Assembly (NCBI RefSeq): GCF_014203535.1
Contig: NZ_JACHJI010000017.1
Span: 60,433-124,432, forward strand
Source of the DNA: Streptomyces griseomycini
Lineage (GTDB): Bacteria > Actinomycetota > Actinomycetes > Streptomycetales > Streptomycetaceae
DNA: 64,000 bases
Direction: 5' to 3'
The notes under the pieces were generated by a model. The model did not search any database, had not been told where the DNA came from, and saw nothing but the letters and a program-made list of their open reading frames with translations. The translations under genes were made by a program, and so were the position numbers. Shown piece after piece: positions 7,155-14,973 of this stretch; within the stretch, counting starts at the first letter, position 1, and each line of letters starts with the position of its first letter.

Positions 7155-8066
7155 ATGCGACGACGCGTCGTCACCACCCTGATCCCTCAGCCCGACCCCG
7201 AGCCGGCGTACCCCGAGTACGAAGACGTCCGACGCGAGGCCCGCCGCCGCAAAGGGCCGTTCGTCAACCTGGCCGACACCGACCGCTGGACGGAGGTTGC
7301 CCGCCGCCGGGGCGGCGACTGGTGCGCCGCGGTGCTGGGCAAGGGCTTCCCCGGCGCCTACGCCCTATCCACCGTGGACGGCTGGATGCTGATCGTCGCT
7401 GACGAGCGCGGCCTGAACCCGCCGCTGCCGGCCCGCATCGTCGAGGACCGCAGGCACGCGCAGGAGGCGAAGGAGCTGCGCGAGAAGCAGGTCAGGGAGC
7501 GCCAGGAGCGGGAGATGCGCCGCTGGCAGGCGGCCCTGGCCGCGGCCGGCGTCGAGATGACCGTCCGGGAGAACACCCGGCACACCGGTGTGGGCGGATC
7601 GCTGCGGCACGCGGTACCGAAGGAGGAGCTGGTCTCTGGCCAGTCCCGCAAGCACCTCGCCGACCGCGGCCTGTGCGAGACGCCCGACCGGGCGAACCCG
7701 CTGCACCTGGGCGAGCCGGTCAACGCCCCGGCCAACTGCCGCCGCTGCCTCGCCTACATGGAGAAGGTCCGCACCCTCGACGCCCCCGCCCCGCCCACCG
7801 CGGCAGAACGGAAGCTGCTGCAGGTCATCGCCTCCGGCGTCGTCTTCACCATGACGCACGCCCGTTGCGCCCCGACGATCCGCGTCACCACCGAACCGAG
7901 CCGAGGGCGCGCCGGCGCGCTGGGCCGGAGCGTCGATGCCGCGGTGAAGAGGCTGCAGGCGAAGGGCTGGACGGCCAAGGACGCGGAGCGCAGCGCGACG
8001 CAAACGGGTCACTCCGGCCACCGTTGGCGGCTCACCGAAGCCGGTACCGCCGCACTGGAGGGCTGA
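7155..8066 (+). CDS. Unknown coiled-coil / winged-helix-like protein
   Basis: A 303-residue protein of unknown function. A charged helix rich in Arg/Glu (about residues 95-130, RRHAQEAKELREKQVRERQ) predicts a coiled coil. The middle has HLADRGLCETPDRANPLHLGEPVNAPANCRRC, a His/Cys arrangement that could bind a metal. The C-terminal 90 residues (AAERKLLQVIAS ... HRWRLTEAGTAAL) read like a winged helix. The start has the conserved leader element upstream. It is followed 4 bp later by the RusA-like gene, so the two probably share a transcript. Confidence 0.7.
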   Translation: MRRRVVTTLIPQPDPEPAYPEYEDVRREARRRKGPFVNLADTDRWTEVARRRGGDWCAAVLGKGFPGAYALSTVDGWMLIVADERGLNPPLPARIVEDRRHAQEAKELREKQVRERQEREMRRWQAALAAAGVEMTVRENTRHTGVGGSLRHAVPKEELVSGQSRKHLADRGLCETPDRANPLHLGEPVNAPANCRRCLAYMEKVRTLDAPAPPTAAERKLLQVIASGVVFTMTHARCAPTIRVTTEPSRGRAGALGRSVDAAVKRLQAKGWTAKDAERSATQTGHSGHRWRLTEAGTAALEG

Positions 8067-8070
8067 CCCT

Positions 8071-8700
8071 GTGGTCCGCATGACCGCCCAGCAGTACAAG
8101 GAGCTCATGGCGCGCCGCCGCGGTCCCCAGCCCGCGGCGGCCGCCGCCGTGGCGCAGCGGAGACCGGCCGCGCACCCGGGCCTTCCGTCCGTTCCGGAAC
8201 CGCCCGCGCTCGAGCCGTTGCTCGCCGGCCTGTCCGGCGTCGGTCGCACCTGGTCACTGCTCATGCCGTACGCCGAGAAGATGCTGACCAGCAACCAGCG
8301 GCTCCACTGGCGGCGAGAGCACGAGATCCGGAAACAGCTTCGCGCGGACGCCACCAGCCTGATCGCAGCGCACCGTCTGCCCCGCCTGCAGCGCGCGGCG
8401 ATCTTCTACGTGCTGCACCCCCGGCCGCTCAAGCGGTCCCGGGACCCGGGGAACTGGTCGCCGACCGCGAAGGCGTACGTCGACGGACTGGTCACCCCAA
8501 CCCCCGAACGGCCGTCGGAGCGCCACCTGTTGCCAGATGACGACCACGAGCACCTCCTGGGCCCGAACCCCGTCATGGGTGCGCCCGTCACCACCGGGTA
8601 CGCCCGCATGACCCTCGTCATCGTGGAACTCGTCGAGCCGGTGACCAGCGGAAACGCCGAAACCGTAACAGGAACCAGTGATCCGACGTACAGAAGCTGA
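8071..8700 (+). CDS. RusA-like Holliday-junction resolvase
   Basis: A 209-residue protein whose C-terminal two thirds resembles RusA-type endonucleases, which cut four-way DNA junctions as Mg-dependent dimers. Seen: PYAEKMLTSNQRLHW, an aromatic/basic strand, then RDPGNWSPTAKAYVDGLV and the acidic pair in LLPDDDHEH, matching the spaced D...N...K..D.L...DD pattern of the family. The first 60 residues are Pro/Ala-rich and probably disordered. GTG 8071 or ATG 8080 could be the start. In phages and plasmids such resolvases clear recombination intermediates before packaging or segregation. Confidence 0.6.
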   Translation: MVRMTAQQYKELMARRRGPQPAAAAAVAQRRPAAHPGLPSVPEPPALEPLLAGLSGVGRTWSLLMPYAEKMLTSNQRLHWRREHEIRKQLRADATSLIAAHRLPRLQRAAIFYVLHPRPLKRSRDPGNWSPTAKAYVDGLVTPTPERPSERHLLPDDDHEHLLGPNPVMGAPVTTGYARMTLVIVELVEPVTSGNAETVTGTSDPTYRS

Positions 8701-8741
8701 GGGCTGGCCCGCCCTCGCCACCACCAAGGAGATGCCCCTCC

Positions 8742-9368
8742 ATGAGCACCACTTCCACGCCACCGACTGTGAGCGGTGAGCCCATACTCGACCTGGTCCG
8801 CGGCGCGTATGCACGCAGTGGCACGTTGCTCGACCGCGACGTCGTGGACCTCCACCTCCTCGAGGCCGCCGACAAGGCGGCGTGTTCCCTGCTGCGGGAC
8901 CAGTGGACGGACGGTTTCCCCGTCGCCGCATACTCGGAACTCCTGTCGACGATCGCCGCACTGCGGAGCATCCTCGGTTACTCCCCGACGCCGACAGCCC
9001 GCGACGCCAACACCTGGGCGCGCCGTGTGGGCCACGCGTCCAAGGAAGCGGCGGGCGACGACGCGGACTTCTACGAAGTGCAGATCATCGATGGCCCACA
9101 CAAGGGGATCATCCTGCCCCTGTGGGGGCCGAAGATGCCCCAGACGCCCGACGCGTTGGCCGGCCCGCCCCTCACGCTGGAGCTGCCGATAGAACGCGGG
9201 GACAGCACGGACATGGAGTACGGCAGCGCCTACTACCGCCGGTGCACGAAGCCCCGCCCGACCACCATGCAGTGGGACTACCAGATCGACCGCGAACGCC
9301 CGTTCCCCGCCGAGGGGTCCCGCCCGAGCATGCTCCCCGCCGCGGGCGGTCAGGAGGGCCGCGCGTGA
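8742..9368 (+). CDS. Unknown protein
   Basis: A 208-residue protein of unknown function. The N-terminal 90 residues are helical (LLDRDVVDLHLLEAADKAACSLL). A beta-rich section follows, with FYEVQIIDGPHKGIILPLWG resembling a small barrel, and a Pro-rich tail. ATG with AAGGAG about 12 nt upstream. It starts a run of ten genes (8742 to 12033) in which almost every stop overlaps the next start, so it heads a translationally coupled operon of small proteins. Confidence 0.65.
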   Translation: MSTTSTPPTVSGEPILDLVRGAYARSGTLLDRDVVDLHLLEAADKAACSLLRDQWTDGFPVAAYSELLSTIAALRSILGYSPTPTARDANTWARRVGHASKEAAGDDADFYEVQIIDGPHKGIILPLWGPKMPQTPDALAGPPLTLELPIERGDSTDMEYGSAYYRRCTKPRPTTMQWDYQIDRERPFPAEGSRPSMLPAAGGQEGRA

Positions 9369-9607
9369 TGCCTCTCCTGTCCGCCGTCATCCCGTCCCCG
9401 GCCGCAGACGCCGCGCACGACGCTGCGCACGAGACCGCAGCCCGGTTCCAGCACGGCGCCTACTCGGTGCCCTGCCCGGAGTGCCACGTCCCGGCCGGTG
9501 TGCTCTGCCTCGCCCGCCGCAACGTCCACGCCGCCCGCCGGAACGCCTACCGGCAGAACCCGAAGCCCACCGGCCTGGTGCCGCTCCTCGTGGGACGTGT
9601 CCGATGA
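9368..9607 (+). CDS. Small zinc-ribbon-like protein
   Basis: A 79-residue protein with the pattern CPECHVPAGVLC followed 8 residues later by H-A-A-R-R-N (about residues 36-60), a C-x2-C...C...H site common in short actinobacterial and phage proteins and likely to bind one zinc. The ATG overlaps the previous stop and the end overlaps the next ATG. No further function can be assigned. Confidence 0.7.
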   Translation: MPLLSAVIPSPAADAAHDAAHETAARFQHGAYSVPCPECHVPAGVLCLARRNVHAARRNAYRQNPKPTGLVPLLVGRVR

Positions 9608-9861
9608 GCGCCACGGCGGCCGAAGCCGCGCATCACGCCGCGGTCTGGGCCGGGCGCGCCGAGAGCGCCCACAAGGCGGTGCAGACCCGTCGGGAGCAGG
9701 CCCACAAGATGGCTGACCAGCGCTACAGCGCTGCCGCCCGCGACTGGCACGAGCGTGCCGACGCGGCGAAGGAAGAACGCGGCACGGCGGTGACCATGGC
9801 GAACATGTGGGCCAGCGTCGCCGGCGTTCTCCACCTGGTCGAGGCTGGTGAGTCGTCGTGA
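9604..9861 (+). CDS. Small helical protein
   Basis: An 85-residue Ala-rich protein that should be a long helical hairpin or coiled coil (HKAVQTRREQAHKMADQRYSAAARDWHERADAAKEE). Unknown function. ATGA overlap with the preceding gene, and its own stop overlaps the next GTG, so it is translated in the same operon. Confidence 0.65.
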   Translation: MSATAAEAAHHAAVWAGRAESAHKAVQTRREQAHKMADQRYSAAARDWHERADAAKEERGTAVTMANMWASVAGVLHLVEAGESS

Positions 9862-10490
9862 GCGCGCTCGCCGTCGAGACGACGGCCGCGCCCGAGTGGG
9901 CTGGCCGCCTGGTCGTGCGCGCCGCGGGTCACTCGCACCTGCACGTCGCCGTGGAGGGCGCCGTGGCCCCGCGGGTGCCGGTGTTCACCGTGCCGCTGGA
10001 GTGCGCGCCGGACGCCGAGCAGGCGCCCGGGGTGCGGCCGTGGGACGGGCCGGTCACCGCGTCGGACATTTGCCCGGCCTGCCTGCGCGCCCTGCGCGGG
10101 GAGCCGGAGCCCGAGCGGCCGCGCCCCGTTCCCTCCGGCGTCGCCGAGGAGCTGCCGGAGCCGGACCGCCGCGGACGCCACCTGTGGGCCGTCCCGGAAC
10201 CGGTGACGTACGCCCCGGCTCCCCTGCCCTCCGAGCACGCCGGCCGGCCGATCACCTGGTCGGCCTGGACGAAGTCGCCGGTCCTCTCCCACTACGACCC
10301 GTCGTGTGAGTGGTGCGGGGACCCGGGTCCCGGCGAGATGGCCGGCGGCCGCCAGACCAACCCCCTGCGCCGGTATGTCGCTTACAGGTGCACCGCCTGC
10401 CAGGAGATGACCGCGTACGAGCAGGTCGGGAGCGAGCTCCAGACCATCGTTCACCACAAGTCCCGCGCCCCGAAGGACTGCAACCGATGA
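9858..10490 (+). CDS. Unknown protein with C-terminal zinc ribbon
   Basis: A 210-residue protein. An N-terminal beta-rich part (LVVRAAGHSHLHVAVEG) is followed by CPAC, a Pro-rich linker, and a C-terminal four-Cys ribbon (CEWC about residue 150 and CTAC about 180). Possibly nucleic-acid binding; not recognised. The GTG start is embedded in the previous gene's end (GTGA overlap), and the next gene's ATG overlaps its stop. Confidence 0.65.
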   Translation: MSALAVETTAAPEWAGRLVVRAAGHSHLHVAVEGAVAPRVPVFTVPLECAPDAEQAPGVRPWDGPVTASDICPACLRALRGEPEPERPRPVPSGVAEELPEPDRRGRHLWAVPEPVTYAPAPLPSEHAGRPITWSAWTKSPVLSHYDPSCEWCGDPGPGEMAGGRQTNPLRRYVAYRCTACQEMTAYEQVGSELQTIVHHKSRAPKDCNR

Positions 10491-10750
10491 CCACTGCCGT
10501 TGAAGCACCCGACACCGCCGACCTCGAGCAGCTCATCGCCCTGATCGCGTGCGGCCGCACCCGCCCCGGCAAGACGAAGGCCTGCGACCGCTGCGCGAAG
10601 AGGGGTCGCGCCCTGTTGGAGTTCGCCGCGCTGGGCACCATCGACGCCCTCGCCGCAGCGATATGCCGCTCCGAGGTCCGCCGGTCCTGCGCCCCGTGCG
10701 TGGAGAAGGCCCTCGAGATCATCAGCGTCTACAACGAGGGGGCCCAGTGA
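10487..10750 (+). CDS. Small Cys-rich protein
   Basis: An 87-residue protein with four cysteine positions (ACGRT, ACDRCAK, CRSEVRRSCAPC), suggesting a structural zinc site. Unknown function. ATGA overlap at the start, GTGA-type overlap at the end. Confidence 0.65.
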   Translation: MTTAVEAPDTADLEQLIALIACGRTRPGKTKACDRCAKRGRALLEFAALGTIDALAAAICRSEVRRSCAPCVEKALEIISVYNEGAQ

Positions 10751-11211
10751 CCACCGCAATCGCTCCGATCGCTCCGCCGCGTGCAGCGGTCGCTTTCGAC
10801 CTCGAGGGCGGCCTTGCCAACGTGACGCGCATCCACCGTCTGGCCGGCGACTCCTCCAGGTTCTACCGGGCGATCCTCAAGTGCCCCGCGAACCGGGACG
10901 TCGTGCGGGCCGCCAAGGAGGCGCACCAGAGCGGGAAGACCGTCATCATCATGACCGGCGGGGACCAGCGCAACGCGCCCCTCGTGGCCCAGTGGCTGGC
11001 CCGCCACAGGGTGCCCTCGACCCTGGTCCTGATGCGCGGCCGCGGCGACTACCGGCCCAGCGCCGTGGTGAAGCGGGAGCGGCTGCGGGCCGCGCACCGC
11101 CAGTTCCCCAACCTCACCGTGTGGAGCGCTGACCCGAGCGTGGCCCGCCTGTCCGAGCAGGAGGGCATCACCGTCACGGAGCTGCCCGGGTACTGGGGGG
11201 ATGCCCTGTGA
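10747..11211 (+). CDS. HAD-superfamily protein like PNK 3'-phosphatase domain, altered catalytic motif
   Basis: A 154-residue protein with the layout of the HAD phosphatase domain of T4-type polynucleotide kinase. Motif I is VAFDLEGGLAN, where DxDGT is usual. Motif II is IIIMTGGD, and a cap-less stretch VLMRGRGDYRPSAVVKRERL carries the PNK-like MR..D.R....VK signature; WSADPS stands near motif IV. The second motif-I Asp, the general acid, is Glu, and Thr is Gly, so activity may be weak, altered or lost. Such phosphatases repair 3' ends of DNA or RNA. Part of the overlapping operon. Confidence 0.6.
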   Translation: MTTAIAPIAPPRAAVAFDLEGGLANVTRIHRLAGDSSRFYRAILKCPANRDVVRAAKEAHQSGKTVIIMTGGDQRNAPLVAQWLARHRVPSTLVLMRGRGDYRPSAVVKRERLRAAHRQFPNLTVWSADPSVARLSEQEGITVTELPGYWGDAL

Positions 11212-11381
11212 CCGGCGAAGTTGGCCACGCCTCCGTGTTCATCGCCCCCGTCGGGACTCCGCCCGACGCGGCCGGCGCCTGGACGCACATCGGTTACACC
11301 GAGGGACCCGCATTCGAGGCCGCCGACGAGGCGGAAACTGCCGGGCCTCCCCCGGCACAGGCCATCGAGGGACCGCGGTGA
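11208..11381 (+). CDS. Short coupled ORF, unknown
   Basis: A 57-residue reading frame starting with a GTG that overlaps the previous stop (GTGA) and ending in a TGA that overlaps the next GTG. The unbroken chain of overlaps is the main evidence that it is translated. The composition is acidic and Pro/Ala-rich (FEAADEAETAGPPPAQAIEG). No motif. Confidence 0.55.
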   Translation: MTGEVGHASVFIAPVGTPPDAAGAWTHIGYTEGPAFEAADEAETAGPPPAQAIEGPR

Positions 11382-11755
11382 ACAAGCCCGGCAACCACGA
11401 GCTCGCCCCCGAGGAGTTGCCCACGCTCCTCGGGGGCGAGTTGCCTCCCGTCCTGCCTCTCGAAGGATGGCGACCGGTGACGCTGCACTGCCAGGTCGAC
11501 GCGATCGGCCCGTCCGACCGACACCCCGACCTGGTCAAGCTCGAGGTCTCGTTCCCGCCCGTGCAGGCCCCGCCCGTGCAGGCCCCGCCTGTCATGCGGG
11601 CGCCGCTCATCGGGCAGCCCATCCAGGAGATCCGGCTTGTCTGCGGAACGTGCGGTCTGGTGCCCGTGGAGGAGCATCCCCGCATCCTTGACGTCCTGCG
11701 GTGCGTGAACTGCAAGGAGCACCTGGGCGTCGGCCGGTTCGAGGGATCGACGTGA
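11378..11755 (+). CDS. Small zinc-ribbon protein
   Basis: A 125-residue protein with a C-terminal CGTC ... CVNC ribbon (about residues 88-115), probably zinc-binding. A short tandem repeat of the codons for VQAPP (11570-11589) sits in the middle and probably arose by slippage. GTG overlaps the previous stop, and the stop overlaps the next GTG. Function unknown. Confidence 0.65.
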   Translation: MNKPGNHELAPEELPTLLGGELPPVLPLEGWRPVTLHCQVDAIGPSDRHPDLVKLEVSFPPVQAPPVQAPPVMRAPLIGQPIQEIRLVCGTCGLVPVEEHPRILDVLRCVNCKEHLGVGRFEGST

Positions 11756-12033
11756 AAGGCATCTATCACCTGGCCGAGTCCTCCCGGCTCTACGGCGGCC
11801 TCGCGCAGTGGATGGAGGCTGAGCAGCGGCGCGCGGCTGAGGCGGCCCGGTGCTGGGCGTGGCGGTGCGTGCAGGCGCGGCAGATCGTCGCGCCGACGCC
11901 CATCCCCTCGCAGTTGGCTCGGGAGTGGTTCGGGGTGGAGCCGGCGGACCCGCCCCAGCCGCCCCCCGTTCCGGAGAGCGTGCGGCTGCTGCTGAGCGTC
12001 GCCGCCCCCCTACTCGATTCTCGGTGGGATTGA
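11752..12033 (+). CDS. Small unknown protein, end of coupled operon
   Basis: A 93-residue protein with an amphipathic helix (AQWMEAEQRRAAEAARCWAWRCVQ) and a Pro-rich linker. Unknown. GTG start overlaps the preceding stop. Last gene of the 8742-12033 chain; an AT-richer promoter region follows. Confidence 0.6.
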   Translation: MKGIYHLAESSRLYGGLAQWMEAEQRRAAEAARCWAWRCVQARQIVAPTPIPSQLAREWFGVEPADPPQPPPVPESVRLLLSVAAPLLDSRWD

Positions 12034-12036
12034 TGA

Positions 12037-12078
12037 ATTTCGGCGAAATCTTCCAATCTCGTCGAAAGATCGTGCACA
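12037..12078 (+). promoter_or_regulatory. AT-rich promoter/operator region
   Basis: Contains the odd palindrome ATTTCGGCGAAAT (12037-12049) and a -10-like CACAAT (12073-12078), 35 bp before the GTG at 12113. CGAAA recurs in both halves. Confidence 0.4.
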
Positions 12079-12112
12079 ATGAGGGCTGTTGCTGATCTAG
12101 AGGGGGGAACCG

Positions 12113-12367
12113 GTGGCCGACACCGAATCGCCGCGCGTCCTACGGCTCACGTTCGAGTTCCATGTGCCGGTCGGGCTGCCCACCAACATTCATGGCTCGC
12201 GTGTGACCAAGGCCGCAGAGGCGTTCACCAGCGCGGTGCAGGCCCTCGCCAGCCAGGTCTTCCCCTGGGCGGACCGCATCGAGGTCCGACGCGAGTGGTG
12301 CTACGCCTGGCAGGACAAGTCCGAAACGGTCCACTTGCCAGCCACGGACAAGAACACCCCGAAGTAG
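12113..12367 (+). CDS. Unknown small protein
   Basis: An 84-residue protein, probably alpha/beta (LRLTFEFHVPVGLPTN ... RIEVRREWCYAW). No motif I recognise. The GTG start follows GAGGGGGGAACCG. It stands alone between a promoter-like segment and the leader of the TraB operon. Confidence 0.55.
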   Translation: MADTESPRVLRLTFEFHVPVGLPTNIHGSRVTKAAEAFTSAVQALASQVFPWADRIEVRREWCYAWQDKSETVHLPATDKNTPK

Positions 12368-12422
12368 CCACAGAACTCAGCACCACAGCGCGATAACCGA
12401 ACACTGGCGTCATGGCCAACCC

Positions 12423-12468
12423 CCGGCGGAGAGCAACCGTCGGAACCACGAAGTGAAGGAACACCCCG
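12423..12468 (+). promoter_or_regulatory. AGAGCAA-loop hairpin plus start-associated sequence
   Basis: Stem CCGGCGG/CCGTCGG with one G-U pair, loop AGAGCAA, then ACCACGAAGTGAAGGAACAC before the ATG at 12469. It serves the short leader ORF upstream of TraB. Confidence 0.75.
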
Positions 12469-12525
12469 ATGCCCTCGCGTACCGCAGCCCTTGTCCGTCC
12501 GTCCGCGTCTCTTCTGTCGAGGTGA
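12469..12525 (+). CDS. 18-residue leader peptide before TraB
   Basis: ATG preceded by the conserved leader and AAGGAAC, encoding 18 residues (MPSRTAALVRPSASLLSR) and ending 6 nt before the TraB GTG. Its stop lies inside the left arm of a 12-bp inverted repeat that spans the TraB start, so its translation could open or close TraB translation. Confidence 0.5.
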   Translation: MPSRTAALVRPSASLLSR

Positions 12526-12569
12526 CGTGACGTGTCCACACCTCGAGTTACGCCGGATCACGTCACCTC
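12519..12569 (+). promoter_or_regulatory. 12-bp inverted repeat around the TraB start
   Basis: GAGGTGACGTGA (12519-12530) is the exact reverse complement of 12558-12569, with a 27-nt loop holding the GTG at 12532. A stem here would hinder TraB initiation, or it may be a protein-binding site. Confidence 0.55.
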
Positions 12570-14571
12570 GGCTACGGAAGCCGCTTACGAGGCCTTCACC
12601 GTTACCAGGCCCTCCCGCAGCTCCCGCATGCTGCGCATCGCGTGCACCGTCGTGCAGCGCCGCGCCCCCTACTTCGCCCCTCCCGTCGTCGCCGGAACGT
12701 GGGGGAGCTGGATCTACGCCTCCGCGTGGATTGGTGACCCGGGGCTGGAATGGCCGATCGCCTACGGCACGGCGGGCGCTGTGCTGGGCGCGGCCACGGT
12801 CGGGGCCACTGTCCTGGGTATCCGGCACCCGATCGCGCTGCCCGCCCTGTACGGCGGCGCCGTGGCGTCGGGCACGCTGCTGTGGTCGGCGTGGCAGACC
12901 GCGTTCCCGTCTGCACCTGGCGCGGCCGTCGGCCTGGTGGGTGCCATCGCGGCCGGTGTCCCGTACTGGCTATGGCTGGCCAAGCACCGCCTGAACCGCG
13001 CCAAGATCGACAGCAAGACCGTGAAGCAGGCTGCGGCCGTGCCTGTCGAAGTGGTCCTGGCGCCCGACGACGTCGCCGGCGCGCTGGCCGCCACGGGGAC
13101 GCCCGGCGCGACCCTCGAGCAGATGCTCCGCCACCCTGATGGCGCGTGGACCGCCATCCTCTCTCTGCCGGTCGGTGTCTCCCCCCGGGACATCGCCGGC
13201 AGTGCGCAGCGTGTCGCGCGTCTGCAGGCCGCTTTGCGTCTGGCGCCCGGCTGGACGCTCGAGGTCGGGGACGGCGGTGCCTCGCACCACCTGATCGTCA
13301 CCGCCCGGCCGCCCGCCCCGCAGAACACGGTCACCATTCCCTCCCGGCACCCCATCCTCGACGAGCTGGAGGAGTGGGACCCCTGGCAGCCGGTCCTCGT
13401 TGCGATCGACCTGGACACCGGCGAGGGCGTCCACCTGCACCTGCTGGCCCGCGCCGGCATCCTCATCGCCGGTCTGCAGCGCATGGGTAAGTCCGTGCTG
13501 CTGTCGGTGGTCGTGGCGCACCTGGCGCTCGCCGGGGCGCGGCTGATCCTCGCGGACGCCAAGCTGGTTGAGCTGTCCCTGTGGGCGCCGCTGTGCCAGC
13601 ACGAAGACGACTTCATCGGCCGCGACCCCGCCGCGTTCCTGGCGAAGCTGCTGGAGCTGCAGCGGGAAATCGACGTCCGCTACGCCCGCCTGGTGCGGGA
13701 GGGCCGCACGAAGGCGGAGCCGGGCGACGGGTGGACCACGATCGCGCTCATCGTCGACGAGCTGGCGGCGTTCATCGACATCCCGGACCGCAAGCTCCGT
13801 GGGCAGATCGTGTCCGTGCTGCGGGACATCCTCTCCCGTGGCCCGGCCTGCCTCGTCCCAGTCGTCCTTGCCACGCAGAAGCCGGAGGACAAGGTCGTCC
13901 CCTCTCAGATCCGCGACGTCTGCGGGCAGAAGGTCGCGCTGGCGACGACCACGCCGGAGATGACGGACACCATCCTCGGGCGTGGTTGGGCCGCCAAGGG
14001 CGCGGCCGCGCACCTGATCGGCGAGTCGGAGAAGGGCAAGGCGTACCTCCTCGAGGACGGCTCCCGGCCGCGGAAGGTGCAGACGTTCCCGTTCGAGCCG
14101 CCGGAGCGCCACGAGGTCATCACCGTTGTCCGTGAGCTGTGGCCCGACCGCCCCGGTGCCCGGGTGCCGCTGCCCGGCGCCGAGGACCAGGATCCGGACC
14201 CTGTGCCGCCGACTCCCCCGCCGGGCGGCGGTGGCGGTGGTGGTCCGCGTGGCGGCCGGCCGCACCTGCGGCCGGTGCTGACGTACCCGGACGGTTCCCG
14301 CATCGAGGAGAACCGAAAGCCGTTGTGGGAGGCGCTGCAGCAGGCCGGCCCGGAAGGGCTGACCAAGCCGGAGGCGGTCAAGCGCGGCATCTGTAACCAC
14401 CACACGACCATCAACCCGTGGCTGGCCCAGTGGGTCCGCGCGGGCTGGGTCGAGGAGTCCGGTAAGCGCGACCGGGCTGTCGTCTACGTCCTCACCGCAG
14501 CTCAGCACACCCCCACCCCCGAAGCGTCCGCCACCAGCGAGGAGAGCACCGCATGCCGCACGAGCCTGTGA
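12532..14571 (+). CDS. traB: TraB-type FtsK/SpoIIIE DNA translocase (conjugal transfer)
   Basis: A 679-residue septal DNA pump of the Streptomyces TraB type, which moves double-stranded plasmid DNA between hyphae as a hexamer and needs no relaxase. Four N-terminal hydrophobic segments (about residues 43-150) anchor it in the membrane. The FtsK motor follows, with Walker A GLQRMGKS (about 313-320) and Walker B TIALIVDELAAF (about 402-413). After a Gly/Pro-rich linker, the C-terminal 90 residues form a winged-helix-like domain (LWEALQQAGPEGLTKPEAVKRG) expected to recognise repeats at the plasmid transfer locus. I did not find an obvious 8-bp repeat cluster nearby. Start codon sits within a hairpin. 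Confidence 0.85.
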   Translation: MSTPRVTPDHVTSATEAAYEAFTVTRPSRSSRMLRIACTVVQRRAPYFAPPVVAGTWGSWIYASAWIGDPGLEWPIAYGTAGAVLGAATVGATVLGIRHPIALPALYGGAVASGTLLWSAWQTAFPSAPGAAVGLVGAIAAGVPYWLWLAKHRLNRAKIDSKTVKQAAAVPVEVVLAPDDVAGALAATGTPGATLEQMLRHPDGAWTAILSLPVGVSPRDIAGSAQRVARLQAALRLAPGWTLEVGDGGASHHLIVTARPPAPQNTVTIPSRHPILDELEEWDPWQPVLVAIDLDTGEGVHLHLLARAGILIAGLQRMGKSVLLSVVVAHLALAGARLILADAKLVELSLWAPLCQHEDDFIGRDPAAFLAKLLELQREIDVRYARLVREGRTKAEPGDGWTTIALIVDELAAFIDIPDRKLRGQIVSVLRDILSRGPACLVPVVLATQKPEDKVVPSQIRDVCGQKVALATTTPEMTDTILGRGWAAKGAAAHLIGESEKGKAYLLEDGSRPRKVQTFPFEPPERHEVITVVRELWPDRPGARVPLPGAEDQDPDPVPPTPPPGGGGGGGPRGGRPHLRPVLTYPDGSRIEENRKPLWEALQQAGPEGLTKPEAVKRGICNHHTTINPWLAQWVRAGWVEESGKRDRAVVYVLTAAQHTPTPEASATSEESTACRTSL

Positions 14572-14882
14572 TCCCGTCGAACGTCTACCCGGGCAACATG
14601 GCGCCGCACATGCCCATCGAGCAGTACCGGGCGGCGCACGGCTGCACCTGCGGGCACGCGCACGGCCACGGCCAGGTGCCCGCGCAGCAGATCATCATCA
14701 AGCAGTCCGACCCGTGGGTGAAGTACCTGGCCATGGGCTTCGCCGGGGCCGGTATCGGCCTCATGGTGTTCGCCAGTGTCGTGGCGATGCTCATCGCGGC
14801 CGGGGTGTGCGCGCTGTGCGTCGCGGTGGCCTCCTGGGCGCTGCGCGGTCTCCTCAACGGTGGCAGGGGCGCCAAGAAGTAA
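14553..14882 (+). CDS. His-rich small membrane protein (Spd-like position)
   Basis: A 109-residue protein overlapping the TraB 3' end by 19 nt. A His/Cys-rich N-terminal segment (HGCTCGHAHGHGQ, about residues 30-42) could bind metal. Two hydrophobic helices (about 59-95) follow, with a basic C-terminus. Its position behind traB matches the plasmid-spread (Spd) membrane proteins that help transfer along the mycelium, but this is inference from context. Confidence 0.65.
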   Translation: MPHEPVIPSNVYPGNMAPHMPIEQYRAAHGCTCGHAHGHGQVPAQQIIIKQSDPWVKYLAMGFAGAGIGLMVFASVVAMLIAAGVCALCVAVASWALRGLLNGGRGAKK

Positions 14883-14973
14883 GAGCGCGCGACAGTTTCG
14901 GGGGAGGGCCCTGGCCGGCTGGTCGGGGCCTTTGCCGTGTCCGTGTCGGCGGTTCGTGCGATGATCCCCCGCC

